A DNA stretch of 58,168 nucleotides from CAZADS01 sp964483985 (GTDB lineage: Bacteria > Pseudomonadota > Alphaproteobacteria > Thalassobaculales > Thalassobaculaceae). The stretch's first letter is position 1; the number at the start of each line of letters is the position of its first letter. The translations under genes were made by a program, and so were the position numbers. The notes beneath the pieces were generated by a model that ran no database searches, had not been told where the DNA came from, and was given only the letters and a program-made list of their open reading frames with translations. Shown here piece after piece: positions 27,789 through 37,327 of the stretch. The DNA lies in NCBI GenBank assembly GCA_964483985.1, contig CAZADS010000115.1, positions 1 through 58,168 on the forward strand, in the 5' to 3' direction.

Positions 27789-28991
27789 ATGAGAAAAATA
27801 ATGTCCCCATTTCCGGAAAAGCAAGAGCATCAGGTTACACTGAGCAACTGGCGAAATTACCCTTTTAATAAATGGAGTTTCCAACATGTAAGGGAAATTA
27901 TTCCCACCGCTGAAATAGAAAACGATCCTAAAGATATTCAAAAATTAAGCTCCGTACCAACAAACTTAAGCGACTTAGAAATAAAGACGAAAGAAGGTCG
28001 GAAACTTTGCTTCGAAAATTTTTTGAAAAATACGGATACAGACGGCCTGGTTATACTAAAATCTGGAAAACTAATATATGAACGCTATTTTAACGGAATG
28101 AGCAGCAATTCCACTCACATCTTGATGTCCGTTTCCAAATCGATACTCGGTTTAATCTCTGGTATACTTATAGATCGGAACCTCTTTTTCTTAGATCAAA
28201 AAATTACGGAAATCTTACCTGAATTGAAGAAGACGGCATACGAAGGAGCCTCAATCCGTCAACTTTTAGATATGCGCGCGGGAATAGATTTTGATGAAGA
28301 TTATCTCGCAACGGCGGGGCTAATAATTGATTATCGTAAAGCTACAGGCTGGAATCCACCAGACCGTGACGAACCAGATGTTGATTTAAAAAGCTTTTAC
28401 TCTCGGCTAACAAAGGATATTGGGCCGCATAATGGTCCCTTTAATTATGTATCACCCAACACCGATTTGCTGGGATGGGCAATAGAACGCGTGACAAACC
28501 GCCCATATTCTGAAGTCGTCAGCGAATTATTGTGGAAACCCCTAGGAGCTAGTCGTCCCGGTTATGTCACTGTCGACCGATTAGGCGCACCTAGAGTAGC
28601 AGGAGGAGTTTGCGTCACCACACGTGATTTAGCGCTTCTCGGTCAACTTATTATAGAGAAAGGAACACGGAACGAAAAACAAATTATACCTGAGTATTGG
28701 ATTTCAGATATATCAAATAACGGTAATACTGAAGCGTGGAATAACGGAAATTTCGCCTACCTATTTCCTAATGCTTCTATGCATTATCGATCAAAGTGGT
28801 ATGTGAAGCACGGAAAAGATAATCAGATTGGGCAACTATTATTCGGAGTAGGTGTACATGGTCAAAACATTTTTGTAGATCACGAAAAAGATTTAGTTGT
28901 TGTCAAACTTTCTTCGCAGAAGCAACCCCTTGATGCTGAAATGATACACCTTACTTCGGGGTGGATAGAATTGATACGTGCAGAAATGTAA
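27789..28991 (+). CDS. Beta-lactamase-fold serine hydrolase (6-aminohexanoate-dimer hydrolase-like)
   Basis: A 400-residue class C beta-lactamase/esterase-fold protein. The SxxK motif is S114-V-S-K117 and the second motif region is FNYVSPNTDLLGW (near 218-230), the version seen in 6-aminohexanoate-dimer hydrolase (NylB)-like proteins rather than YxN beta-lactamases. No signal peptide is visible, so it is probably cytoplasmic and not an antibiotic-resistance enzyme. It may act on small esters or amides. It lies 14 bases after the FAD-linked oxidase gene, likely in one transcript. Confidence 0.85.
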   Translation: MRKIMSPFPEKQEHQVTLSNWRNYPFNKWSFQHVREIIPTAEIENDPKDIQKLSSVPTNLSDLEIKTKEGRKLCFENFLKNTDTDGLVILKSGKLIYERYFNGMSSNSTHILMSVSKSILGLISGILIDRNLFFLDQKITEILPELKKTAYEGASIRQLLDMRAGIDFDEDYLATAGLIIDYRKATGWNPPDRDEPDVDLKSFYSRLTKDIGPHNGPFNYVSPNTDLLGWAIERVTNRPYSEVVSELLWKPLGASRPGYVTVDRLGAPRVAGGVCVTTRDLALLGQLIIEKGTRNEKQIIPEYWISDISNNGNTEAWNNGNFAYLFPNASMHYRSKWYVKHGKDNQIGQLLFGVGVHGQNIFVDHEKDLVVVKLSSQKQPLDAEMIHLTSGWIELIRAEM

Positions 28992-29191
28992 AACAAATTC
29001 CATCCGGCATATTCATAAGTCAAAAGTAAACGCAAAACGCTAACTTATTGTTAAACCTTGGTTCGAGGTTGTTTGAGAAAACGCTGGTTGTCCTAGAACA
29101 AAATTAGATCAATAGACAGATAACACATCATGGGTTACGTAAACTTAATAAATAATTTATTCAGACCTATTTTCAAAGGAACTGGGCAGAC

Positions 29192-30979
29192 ATGACCGCT
29201 TATTCAGCTCCGTTAACCGACATTAACTTTGTTTTAAACAGTGTAATCGATTTAAACGAAATCATCCGCATGCCAGGTTTCGAATCCCTAGATGAAACTT
29301 TAGTCGACCAAATCCTTGAAGAAGCCAGTAAGTTTTCTCAAAACATTTTATCTCCACTTAATCAAAAGGGTGATTTACAGGGAGCAAGGATGGAAAACGG
29401 GGTGGTTCGAGCTGTCGACGGATTTAGCGAAGCTTATGAACAATGGTCAAAAGCTGGTTGGAATTCCGTGCCTTTCGATCCCCAATATGGAGGTCAGGGA
29501 TTGCCTTGGACCTTAGCGACCGCTCTCTGGGAAATGTGGGACGCAGCGAATTTATCTTTCTCATTATGTCCGTTATTGACTCAAGCCGCCATTGATGCCC
29601 TTGAGCGGCATGGTAGTGAAGAACAAAAACAAACTTATTTAAGCAAACTCGTGTCTGGAGAATGGACTGGCACGATGAACCTAACTGAACCTCAATCAGG
29701 CACTGATTTGGGAACTATTCGGACCACATCAGTTCGAGAAGGGAATTACTATCGCCTCAAAGGTCAAAAAATTTTTATAACGTGGGGCGATCACGATATG
29801 ACCAGCAATATAATCCACCTAGTTCTGGCACGATCCCCCGAAGGCCCATCTGGCACGCGAGGATTATCTTTGTTTATTGTGCCTAAATACTTAATTAATT
29901 TGGATGGTTCCATAGGACAGCGAAATGACGTCAGACCCGTATCCCTAGAACACAAAATCGGTATTCATGCGAGCCCCACTTGCGTGATGGTATATGGCGA
30001 AAATGAAGGAGCCATTGGCTATCTCGTCGGAGAAGAAAATCGAGGTATAGAATACATGTTCGTCATGATGAATAACGCTCGCTTGGGAGTGGGGTTACAA
30101 GGTTTAGCGATTGCTGAACGGGCGTATCAGCAGGCTACAGCTTATTCAAAAGAACGGATCCAAGGACGCCCCATACAAGGAGCTGATGCGCCAGTTCCGA
30201 TAATTTATCATCCCGACGTACGACGCATGCTGCTAAGTATGAAAAGCCAGATAGAAGCTATGCGCGGGCTGTGCTACTCTGTAGCCGCAGACATGGATAA
30301 AGCAAATCGAATGCCTAACGACGCTGAAAAATACAGAGCCCAAGCAATGCTCGATTTAATGATTCCCGTCGTAAAAGCATGGTGCACAGATACTGGGTTG
30401 GCTATCACATCTACTAACATTCAAGTCCACGGTGGAATGGGTTTTATGGAGGAGACTGGTGCAGGCCAACATTATCGTGATGCGCGTATAACGACAATTT
30501 ACGAAGGCACTAATGGAGTTCAAGCGATGGACTTACTAAGCCGGAAAGTTGTTCGCGATGGAGGCGAGGTATTATTTCAATTTTTAACGAAGGTGAAAAT
30601 GTCAATTGAGGAACTGGATTCAAACGACCGTTCTCATGTAGCCCTTGCAAAACATTTACAGTCGGCAAGCGACACAATTTCGAAAACCGCCAAATGGCTA
30701 ATCGAAATTTTTCCTTCGGACCCGGGACGCGCAGCTTCCGGTGCAACACCATTTTTGGAAATGCTCGGATTAATAAGTGGAGGATGGATACTCGCACGCA
30801 GCGCTATAGAAGCAAAGCGTCAACTAAAAGAAAAACCAACCAATACTGAATTCTTAGAGAGCAAACTCATAACTGCCCATTACTTTGCCGAGGCTCATTT
30901 AAGCAGAGTGGCAACATTAATCGATCCAATAATTGGAGGTGGTGATTGTGTTATGCGAATGAATTCAGAGCAATTTTAA
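29192..30979 (+). CDS. Acyl-CoA dehydrogenase, long form with C-terminal extension (DmdC-like)
   Basis: A 595-residue acyl-CoA dehydrogenase, longer than the usual 380-400, with the C-terminal extension seen in the group that includes 3-methylmercaptopropionyl-CoA dehydrogenase DmdC. It shows the FAD-contact segment MNLTEPQSGTDLG, the LYEGTN-like motif IYEGTNGVQAMD with the catalytic-region Glu, and FMEETGAGQHYRDARI. DmdC acts in DMSP demethylation, but the other dmd genes are absent here, so an ordinary medium- or long-chain substrate is equally possible. A ribosome site (AAAGGAA) precedes the ATG. Confidence 0.88.
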   Translation: MTAYSAPLTDINFVLNSVIDLNEIIRMPGFESLDETLVDQILEEASKFSQNILSPLNQKGDLQGARMENGVVRAVDGFSEAYEQWSKAGWNSVPFDPQYGGQGLPWTLATALWEMWDAANLSFSLCPLLTQAAIDALERHGSEEQKQTYLSKLVSGEWTGTMNLTEPQSGTDLGTIRTTSVREGNYYRLKGQKIFITWGDHDMTSNIIHLVLARSPEGPSGTRGLSLFIVPKYLINLDGSIGQRNDVRPVSLEHKIGIHASPTCVMVYGENEGAIGYLVGEENRGIEYMFVMMNNARLGVGLQGLAIAERAYQQATAYSKERIQGRPIQGADAPVPIIYHPDVRRMLLSMKSQIEAMRGLCYSVAADMDKANRMPNDAEKYRAQAMLDLMIPVVKAWCTDTGLAITSTNIQVHGGMGFMEETGAGQHYRDARITTIYEGTNGVQAMDLLSRKVVRDGGEVLFQFLTKVKMSIEELDSNDRSHVALAKHLQSASDTISKTAKWLIEIFPSDPGRAASGATPFLEMLGLISGGWILARSAIEAKRQLKEKPTNTEFLESKLITAHYFAEAHLSRVATLIDPIIGGGDCVMRMNSEQF

Positions 30980-31265
30980 TTCTACTCCGAACAATAAACA
31001 TCTACAGTTTTTGTTCCTAACAATGCAAACATTAAACAAACCTAAAGTCTATTTTGAAAGGATAAGGCACTTCCTACTTTGGATTAAAAAATCCCGGAAT
31101 GGTTTCCCACTTCTGAGAAATCCAAAATTAGTCAACCACTAGATTATTTCACTTTACATGATTTTTGCGATCTATTACGGAATCAGAAAGGCATAGAGTT
31201 TTTGAAACGACCAAATTCATCATTTTAACTCATCTGAAAGTAATTCGATTGTTTGGAGATTAAGA

Positions 31266-32210
31266 ATGACTGATAAACCGCATGTTTTGATACATTCCTC
31301 TTGGTATGAACCAGCAATGCGTAAACTTGATGAAATAGCGATAACCCATCATCTATATCTAAGCGATGACCAAAACGCCTTTTTGGAAAAGCATGCGGAT
31401 CAGTGCAGTGTAATTGGCACGATGCATCATTGCCCATCTTCTCTAATCGAACGGCTACCCAATTTAAAATTGATTCTAAATTTCGGAGTTGGATACGATG
31501 GCGTTGATATTCCAACCGCCAATCGGCGGGGAATAAAAGTAGTAAATACGCCCTCGGTACTAAATGATTGCGTAGCTGACATGGCGATGGCTCTTACCCT
31601 TGCTGGTAGAAGACACCTAGTGCAAGCTGATCGGTATGCCCGGAAAAAAAGATGGCCCATTGAAGGGGATTATCCCCTAGTCCTAAATGTTCATCGTTCC
31701 AAGATAGGCATATTGGGTTTGGGGAGAATAGGAATGGAGATTGCTGAACGTTGTGCTGCCTTTAAGATGGAAATTAGCTACCATCAGAGGACACCACGAA
31801 GCGATGTCGCTTATACCTTCTATGAAAAGTTGATCGATATGGCTAATGATTGCGATATAATAATCGCTATCATTCCTGGGGGAAATGAAACTAGGGGAAT
31901 AGTAAACAAAGAGGTGATGGAAGCCCTAGGTCCGCACGGGCTGTTAGTAAACGTAGCTCGCGGAACAGTTGTGGACAATACCGCCTTGGCCGAATGTCTT
32001 GAAAATGGCCGGTTAGGAGCAGCAGCGCTAGATGTTTTTCCTGATGAGCCCAACATACCTTCAGAACTTCTGAAAATAGAAAATAATTTAATCCTCACCC
32101 CTCATATGGCTAGCGGCACCCATTACACACGGATGGCGATGGGCATGCTATTGTATGAAAATTTAAAAGCTATGATCGATGGGAAAGCACTTTTAACACC
32201 TGTAAATTAG
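31266..32210 (+). CDS. D-isomer-specific 2-hydroxyacid dehydrogenase
   Basis: NAD(P)-linked 2-hydroxyacid dehydrogenase/reductase of 314 residues. The nucleotide site is GILGLGRIG (148-156); catalytic residues R232 (NVARGTV), E261 (PDEPNIP) and H280 (TPHMASGTH) are all in place. Candidate activities are glyoxylate/hydroxypyruvate reductase or a sugar-acid-related dehydrogenase. It ends with TAG and converges with a thioesterase gene 12 bases away. Confidence 0.92.
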   Translation: MTDKPHVLIHSSWYEPAMRKLDEIAITHHLYLSDDQNAFLEKHADQCSVIGTMHHCPSSLIERLPNLKLILNFGVGYDGVDIPTANRRGIKVVNTPSVLNDCVADMAMALTLAGRRHLVQADRYARKKRWPIEGDYPLVLNVHRSKIGILGLGRIGMEIAERCAAFKMEISYHQRTPRSDVAYTFYEKLIDMANDCDIIIAIIPGGNETRGIVNKEVMEALGPHGLLVNVARGTVVDNTALAECLENGRLGAAALDVFPDEPNIPSELLKIENNLILTPHMASGTHYTRMAMGMLLYENLKAMIDGKALLTPVN

Positions 32211-32222
32211 TTTTTGCTTAGC

Positions 32223-32681
32223 TTAAACGCCGGCTAAATCTGTCATTGCATTTCGAATTTCTTTGGGAATTTTTGTAGAGGACCGAGTTTTGAGGTCAAA
32301 ACAAACACTGACTCCGGTCGCCGTGGCGGCACAATAATCGTCAGTAAAGACCCCATGCTGCATGACCATCGAACTATTGCCAATACGCGTAATTGCGACA
32401 CCAACCTCAACTTCTCCTGGGTAACGAACTTCCTGCAAGTAGTCGAACTCAATCCTTCTAACCACCCAGTCATAAGACATAGTGGGGGCACCTAATTTTC
32501 GGGCAATCTCTTTTGCATACATAAATAAAGCAGTTCTTGAATTTTCCACGAATTGCCCATAAGCATTGTTGTTAACGTGTCCAACCGGATCTAAATCGCT
32601 ATAGCGTAAGATTTCCCGTGTCCAACGATTAAAAGAAGTTCTCTCCGTAACCTTAAATCCTGTCATCAGCTTACGTTCCAA
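32223..32681 (-). CDS. Acyl-CoA thioesterase, 4HBT hotdog family
   Basis: A 152-residue hotdog-fold thioesterase (147 if started at the ATG 32666, MTGFKV). The family signature reads RYSDLDPVGHVNNNAYGQF with the active-site Asp, followed by FDYLQEVRYPGEVEVGVAITRIG. Members hydrolyse acyl-CoAs such as 4-hydroxybenzoyl-CoA or short-chain thioesters. The longer start overlaps the end of the degraded aldolase remnant upstream by 16 bases; the shorter start would not overlap its coding residues. Confidence 0.88.
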   Translation of the reverse strand: MERKLMTGFKVTERTSFNRWTREILRYSDLDPVGHVNNNAYGQFVENSRTALFMYAKEIARKLGAPTMSYDWVVRRIEFDYLQEVRYPGEVEVGVAITRIGNSSMVMQHGVFTDDYCAATATGVSVCFDLKTRSSTKIPKEIRNAMTDLAGV

Positions 32682-33350
32682 TTCCCCGATAAACTATTAA
32701 ATCGGTTGGCTAAAGAATTTTCGTCACGAGTATGCATGTTAAAATCTACCCCCCAAGCAATAGAAACCAAGCCTTGATCCAACCACACTTGGGCTTGATC
32801 TGCGTCAGCAACAAAAATACCACTGGCCTTTCTAGCATTTCCAACAGAATCTCGCCCTGATTTTATCACTTCTATAAAGCCTGGATGATGGCGATCTGTT
32901 AAACCCAACGTGGCTCTTAAAGCTGCTAGTCCTATAAAGACCAAATTAATTACATTAGCTCTCACTATTACTTCGACGTTAGTCAGACCCTATAGCGTAT
33001 CCACTTGCACCAACACACAAGTGTGTTTCTGCGACCCAATGATTTTAATCTGTGATGCGCCTGTAACCTCTAGTCCTAATTCCATCAGCCGCTCTACGTA
33101 CCCCATCTAAAAAAATATTGTGTCGCGATCTACTGCCACAAGGTACGGCAAAATATCTATTACTTCGTAAGGAGACTGCCTATAATCCTATAACAACCAA
33201 TCAATCCCACTATTTGTTAAGGATCAGCAGCTAAAGGTGCAACTAACGTCGCCCAAAACCAAATTTGTGATCGAATCTCGGACAAGGCCTGCTCGAAACA
33301 GTTATGACCAACATTTATCATATTTGCTCCATCAAAATCTTTTTAAATGA
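32666..33350 (-). pseudogene. Decayed HpcH/HpaI-family aldolase
   Basis: The C-terminal third is still an open frame (32666-32965) with LVFIGLAALRATLGL, HHPGFIEVI, KASGIFVADADQAQVWL and VSIAWGVDF, the ordered end of an HpcH/HpaI aldolase. Reading upstream on the same strand, similarity continues through a TAG at 32990-32992 into CVLVQVDT and GLTNVEVIV. After a one-base shift comes GVRRAADGIRTRGYRRITD, aligned with the family GIRG...RA..FG...DY segment, and further up FDGANMINVGHN and TLVAPLAADP followed by a stop. At least two shifts and several stops are seen. It lies directly downstream of an aldonate-type dehydratase, which fits a former operon. Confidence 0.8.
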
Positions 33351-33380
33351 AGGCCGCGCCTTTTACTAATTTATTTACGA

Positions 33381-35105
33381 TTAATGAATTTCTGGATCTG
33401 GGGTGGGTAAGGTACCTTCTAATATATCAAAGTCACACCCTGCATCTGCTTGGGTTATATGATTGGCATAAATTGCTCCAAAGCCTCGCTGAAATTTTCG
33501 AGGTGGATTTTTCCAAGCTTTCTGACGTCGTTTTAACTCATTACTAGTTAACTCTACATTTAACTTCCTTTCGGGAATATTTAGCTCCACAATATCACCA
33601 GTTTTTATGATGGCTAAAGGCCCTCCTACAAAACTTTCAGGGGAAACATGCAACACACAAGTCCCATAACTAGTGCCACTCATGCGGGCATCTGAAATAC
33701 GAACCATATCCCGTATACCCTGCTTCAAGAGATTCTTGGGTATCGGCAACATACCCCATTCTGGCATACCAGGCCCACCTTGGGGGCCAGCATTTTGAAG
33801 TACTAAAACAGAATCCTTGGTAACATCGAGTGTGTCAGAATCTATCCTGTCATTCATATCATTATAGTCTTTAAATACAACCGCTGGTCCCTTGTGCTGG
33901 ACCAAGGATGGATCGCACGCTGTTTGCTTTATAACGGCTCCGTTTGGTGCCAAATTGCCCCATAATACAGCTAATCCCCCTTCCGGAGACAATGGGTTGT
34001 TGCGGCGATGGATAACATCGATATTGTAAATATCTGCCCCCTCAAGATTTTGTCCCAACGTCTGCCCATTAACCGTCAGGCAATCAAGGTGTAACAAATC
34101 TTTAAGCTCACCTAGAAGCCCTCTAACGCCACCTGCATAAAAAAAATCTTCCATTAAATATTTGCCAGATGGCCGGATATTAGCCAACCACGGGGTATTC
34201 CTAGAAATTTGATCGAACTTTTCCAACTCCAGTTTGATGCCCAGTCTCCCAGCCATGGCAACTAAATGCACGATAGCATTGGTAGAACCGCCTAGTGCCA
34301 TTACACATGTGATGGCGTTTTCAAATGCTTTCAAGGTAAAGACATCTGTTGGTTTTAAATCCTCCCAAACCATTTCAACAATTCGACGTCCCGTCCGAGT
34401 AGCCATTCTTGAATGATTGGAATCGGCAGCTGGAATGGAACTAACTCCAGGTAACGTCAATCCCAACGCATCAGCAGTTGACATCATAGTGGCAGCCGTT
34501 CCCATGGTCATACAAGTTCCCGGCGCTCGAGCGATACCATCTTCAATTTCTTCCCAATCTTGTTCAGAAATATTTCCCGCCCTCAGCTCATCCCAATATT
34601 TCCAACTATCGCTCCCTGAACCCAATATATTACCCTTCCAGTTACCTCGAAGCATAGGACCAGCAGGAACGAAAATTGCCGGCAACCCCATACTAGCTGC
34701 TCCCATAAAGAGAGCAGGTGTAGTCTTATCGCATCCACCCATCAGTACTACTCCGTCGCACGGATAAGACCTAAGGAGTTCCTCTGTCTCCATAGCTAGG
34801 AAATTTCGATACATCATCGTGGATGGTTTTTGGAAGGGTTCCGCCAATGACATAGCCGGCATTTCAACTGGAAAGCCTCCCGCCTGCCAAACCCCTCGTT
34901 TAACTTCTTCAGCACGTTGGCGAAAATGTGTATGACACGAGTTTATGTCGGACCACGTATTAATAATTGCTATAACAGGTTTTCCAGCCCAATCTTCTCG
35001 ACCATAACCCATTTGTTTTGCCCGAGAACGGTGTCCGAATGATCTCAGATCATCAACTCCGTACCACAAATGACTTCGCAAATCTGTAAATCGTCTACGT
35101 GCCAT
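33381..35105 (-). CDS. IlvD/Edd-family dehydratase, aldonate (arabinonate-like) type
   Basis: Iron-sulfur dehydratase of 574 residues (start ATG 35105, MARRRFTDLRS; an upstream ATG at 35117 adds four residues). Cluster-binding cysteines lie in MGGCDKTTPALFMGA and in PGTCMTMGTAATMM. GGSTNAIVH and DARMSGTSYG are conserved. The N-terminal LRSHLWYGVDD...INTWSDINSCHTHFR and PSGKYLMEDFFYAGG pattern resembles L-arabinonate dehydratase more than the branched-chain amino-acid enzyme IlvD, so the substrate is probably a sugar acid. The next gene downstream on the strand is a decayed HpcH/HpaI aldolase, which would have cleaved the 2-keto-3-deoxy product. Confidence 0.88.
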   Translation of the reverse strand: MARRRFTDLRSHLWYGVDDLRSFGHRSRAKQMGYGREDWAGKPVIAIINTWSDINSCHTHFRQRAEEVKRGVWQAGGFPVEMPAMSLAEPFQKPSTMMYRNFLAMETEELLRSYPCDGVVLMGGCDKTTPALFMGAASMGLPAIFVPAGPMLRGNWKGNILGSGSDSWKYWDELRAGNISEQDWEEIEDGIARAPGTCMTMGTAATMMSTADALGLTLPGVSSIPAADSNHSRMATRTGRRIVEMVWEDLKPTDVFTLKAFENAITCVMALGGSTNAIVHLVAMAGRLGIKLELEKFDQISRNTPWLANIRPSGKYLMEDFFYAGGVRGLLGELKDLLHLDCLTVNGQTLGQNLEGADIYNIDVIHRRNNPLSPEGGLAVLWGNLAPNGAVIKQTACDPSLVQHKGPAVVFKDYNDMNDRIDSDTLDVTKDSVLVLQNAGPQGGPGMPEWGMLPIPKNLLKQGIRDMVRISDARMSGTSYGTCVLHVSPESFVGGPLAIIKTGDIVELNIPERKLNVELTSNELKRRQKAWKNPPRKFQRGFGAIYANHITQADAGCDFDILEGTLPTPDPEIH

Positions 35106-35206
35106 GGAGCCCTCCAATTACAATAGGTTTAGCCACTTTCATTATCCGATTAGTATTCAATTGGTAATGAAGCTCAAAATCAAAGCAGACCGAAATAACA
35201 CTGATG

Positions 35207-35698
35207 TTAAACCTCAACCGATTTTTCCAATTTAATTTCATAAGGTTTGAAACCAAAGGTCCTACACGCGGTAATAATCGGTCCATTTCTGGCTAAAGCA
35301 TTAATCGATAATCGACGCGCACCATTGGCCACCAGCTGTTCCTGAATAGCCCTTAAAAGAAGCTGAGCGACATCTTTACCCCTTACTTCATCTTTAACAA
35401 ACAAATCCGAAATATAGCCATGTTCTCGGAATTCTAAATCTTGTTTAAGATCGCCTTCGATAATTATCCAACCGGCGATCATTCCAACAATTTCATTTTT
35501 AAAATTGGCTACTAATACGGCACCTCGAAAATTTTTTGCCGCTTCCACAACTCTGGTATATTGTAATTTAGCTACCTCGCGACCAGGACGGCGCCCTCGA
35601 TGTAACATATATTCGTAATCCTGTAATTCCGTAATCATCTGGATCAAAATATTACTATCTTCATGTTTGGCTGCCCTGACAGAAATTTCGGTCATCAC
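35207..35698 (-). CDS. GNAT-family N-acetyltransferase
   Basis: A 163-residue acetyltransferase with the GNAT core: VRAAKHEDSNILIQMI at the start, GYISDLFVKDEVRGKDVAQLLL (acetyl-CoA loop R-G-K-D-V-A, near 102-107), and ANGARRLSINALARNGPIITACRTFGF. The substrate is unknown. It lies upstream of the dehydratase gene on the same strand with a gap of about 100 bases, and is divergent from the cytochrome gene at 35925. Confidence 0.88.
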   Translation of the reverse strand: MMTEISVRAAKHEDSNILIQMITELQDYEYMLHRGRRPGREVAKLQYTRVVEAAKNFRGAVLVANFKNEIVGMIAGWIIIEGDLKQDLEFREHGYISDLFVKDEVRGKDVAQLLLRAIQEQLVANGARRLSINALARNGPIITACRTFGFKPYEIKLEKSVEV

Positions 35699-35924
35699 AC
35701 CCCCGCTAATAATTTTATTATTGGATTTAGTTAATCATGAAATCATACTAGCAATTGCGTCAGAAGAATAAGAAACCATCAAGCCAAAACATTTTATATT
35801 CAGATTTATTTTCTATTAAGAGTAATTATGCGATAAATTTAATTCATACGAGATGCAATTTACTACCAATCACATTGAAAAATAAATCCAAAATACCAAT
35901 CTCTAAGAAATAAAGATAAACCTC

Positions 35925-36404
35925 ATGGTAACAGAAATGCTTTCTTTTATTCGTTTTCCCAAAGGACTTTCCCTAACCACGTTATTTATATTCTACGCCT
36001 TTGCCACAATATCTATGACTACAATAGCAAACGGCTCGGTAAAGGGAGCTAAAGTTTTTAAAAAATGCGTGGCCTGCCATTCTTTGAAACCTGGAAAAGC
36101 CAAGTTAGGACCTTCTTTGCACGGCCTTTATGGAAGAACGGCTGGTCGTTTCGTGGATTCAAAGGGTAGAAAATTTAAACATTCTCAAAACATGAAGGCG
36201 GCCGGAACAGCAGGACTCGTTTGGACTGCCGAAACACTAAGGGCCTATATTGGTAAACCAAAACCTTACATAAGCCGCATTTTAGGTAAGAAACGAGCTA
36301 CCACAAAAATGGCTTTTAAGGGTTTAAAAAAGCAAACTGACATAGATGCGCTATTAGAATACCTCGAGCCTTTCGCAAAAGGTGCGACACTAAAGAAAAA
36401 ATAA
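35925..36404 (+). CDS. Cytochrome c2-like periplasmic cytochrome
   Basis: A 159-residue class I cytochrome c. A hydrophobic N-terminal signal segment (about 15-36) ends ANGS and is followed by GAKVFKKCVACHSLKPG with haem-binding C48, C51 and H52. LGPSLHGLYGRTAG, GLVWTAETLRAYI and the axial Met in ATTKMAF near 126 complete the cytochrome c2/c550 pattern. The mature protein is Lys-rich. It would carry electrons in the periplasm; it resembles the cytochrome at 16786 only in general fold. Confidence 0.9.
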   Translation: MVTEMLSFIRFPKGLSLTTLFIFYAFATISMTTIANGSVKGAKVFKKCVACHSLKPGKAKLGPSLHGLYGRTAGRFVDSKGRKFKHSQNMKAAGTAGLVWTAETLRAYIGKPKPYISRILGKKRATTKMAFKGLKKQTDIDALLEYLEPFAKGATLKKK

Positions 36405-36445
36405 ATTTACTTCCCTTCAACGGACTAGTTCCACAAGAATATCTT

Positions 36446-37153
36446 TTATAGCTCAGGAGACATGATACGGCGACAGTCTAAATCTAGCGTTAAAGTGGGC
36501 TCAGTTACAGCTTGTAAGGCCTCTATCGTCATTCCGTTTACCATTCCTGTCACTACTAACCCATTTTTGGTAACATTGATGGCAGCTAAGTCTGTATAAA
36601 TCCTGCTAACGCATTCTTTAGATGTCAATGGATACGAACAATCATTCAAGATTTTTACATCTCCGTTGCGAGTTAAATGCTCTGTAATCACCCAAACTTG
36701 TTTGGCACCAACCGCTAAATCCATCGCTCCTCCAACGCCAGGCGGAAATGTTGGATTGTTGGTTGTCCAATTAGCTAAATCTCCTCTACCTGATACTTCA
36801 AAAGCTCCCAACATCGCTATATCAATATGCCCTCCTCTAATCATAGCAAAGGCATCAGAGTGCACAAAATATGATCCCCCAGCGAGCATCGTTATCGGTT
36901 GCTTGCCCGCGTTTACCAAGTCCCTATCTTCATTCCCTTCAGGAGGGCGTGGCCCGAATCCCAGAACACCATTTTCACTGTGAAGCAAGATTTCGGATTC
37001 GGGAGGCATATAATCTGCACACAATGTCGGGATGCCAATACCCAAATTGACATATGAACCATCAGGAATTTCCCGAGCTACGTACCAAGCAAGTTGTTGG
37101 CGCGATAACTTCAACCCTGAAATTGATTCAGGTTTTGCTAAGTCCAAATCCAT
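36446..37153 (-). CDS. CoA-transferase subunit B
   Basis: Beta subunit of a family I 3-oxoacid/3-oxoadipate-type CoA-transferase, 235 residues. The catalytic Glu is E60 in LLHSENGVLGFG; YVNLGIGIPTL and PGVGGAMDL are typical. It acts with subunit A at 38609-39298, also on the minus strand, but an aminotransferase gene on the opposite strand lies between them, so they cannot share a simple A-B operon. The acceptor acid could be acetoacetate, 3-oxoadipate or another 3-oxoacid. Confidence 0.92.
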   Translation of the reverse strand: MDLDLAKPESISGLKLSRQQLAWYVAREIPDGSYVNLGIGIPTLCADYMPPESEILLHSENGVLGFGPRPPEGNEDRDLVNAGKQPITMLAGGSYFVHSDAFAMIRGGHIDIAMLGAFEVSGRGDLANWTTNNPTFPPGVGGAMDLAVGAKQVWVITEHLTRNGDVKILNDCSYPLTSKECVSRIYTDLAAINVTKNGLVVTGMVNGMTIEALQAVTEPTLTLDLDCRRIMSPEL

Positions 37154-37327
37154 CTGTATCGTCCCTTTAGTTAGACGTAATGAGATAATTTAGGCGCACT
37201 TTCAAAATTAAGAAAGAGGTTAAAAAACGCAAAAAGCGGTCTTCCCTTTATCGATCCACCCAGCTATGTTCCGGGCTCCACTAATCTGGCGAATTCTATA
37301 TGTTGTTCTCAATACCGGAGTTTTTGA

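Noticed and set aside
27789..28991. A beta-lactamase resistance gene
   Set aside because: The SxxK motif is present, but there is no signal peptide and the second motif is of the 6-aminohexanoate-dimer hydrolase type, so a resistance role is not supported.
29192..30979. A DMSP demethylation locus based on the DmdC-like acyl-CoA dehydrogenase
   Set aside because: No dmdA, dmdB or dmdD gene is visible, and the long acyl-CoA dehydrogenase subgroup is broader than DmdC.
32910..33110. An open frame of 66 codons on the plus strand
   Set aside because: It is antisense to the decayed HpcH/HpaI aldolase; the aldolase similarity on the minus strand explains the lack of stops.
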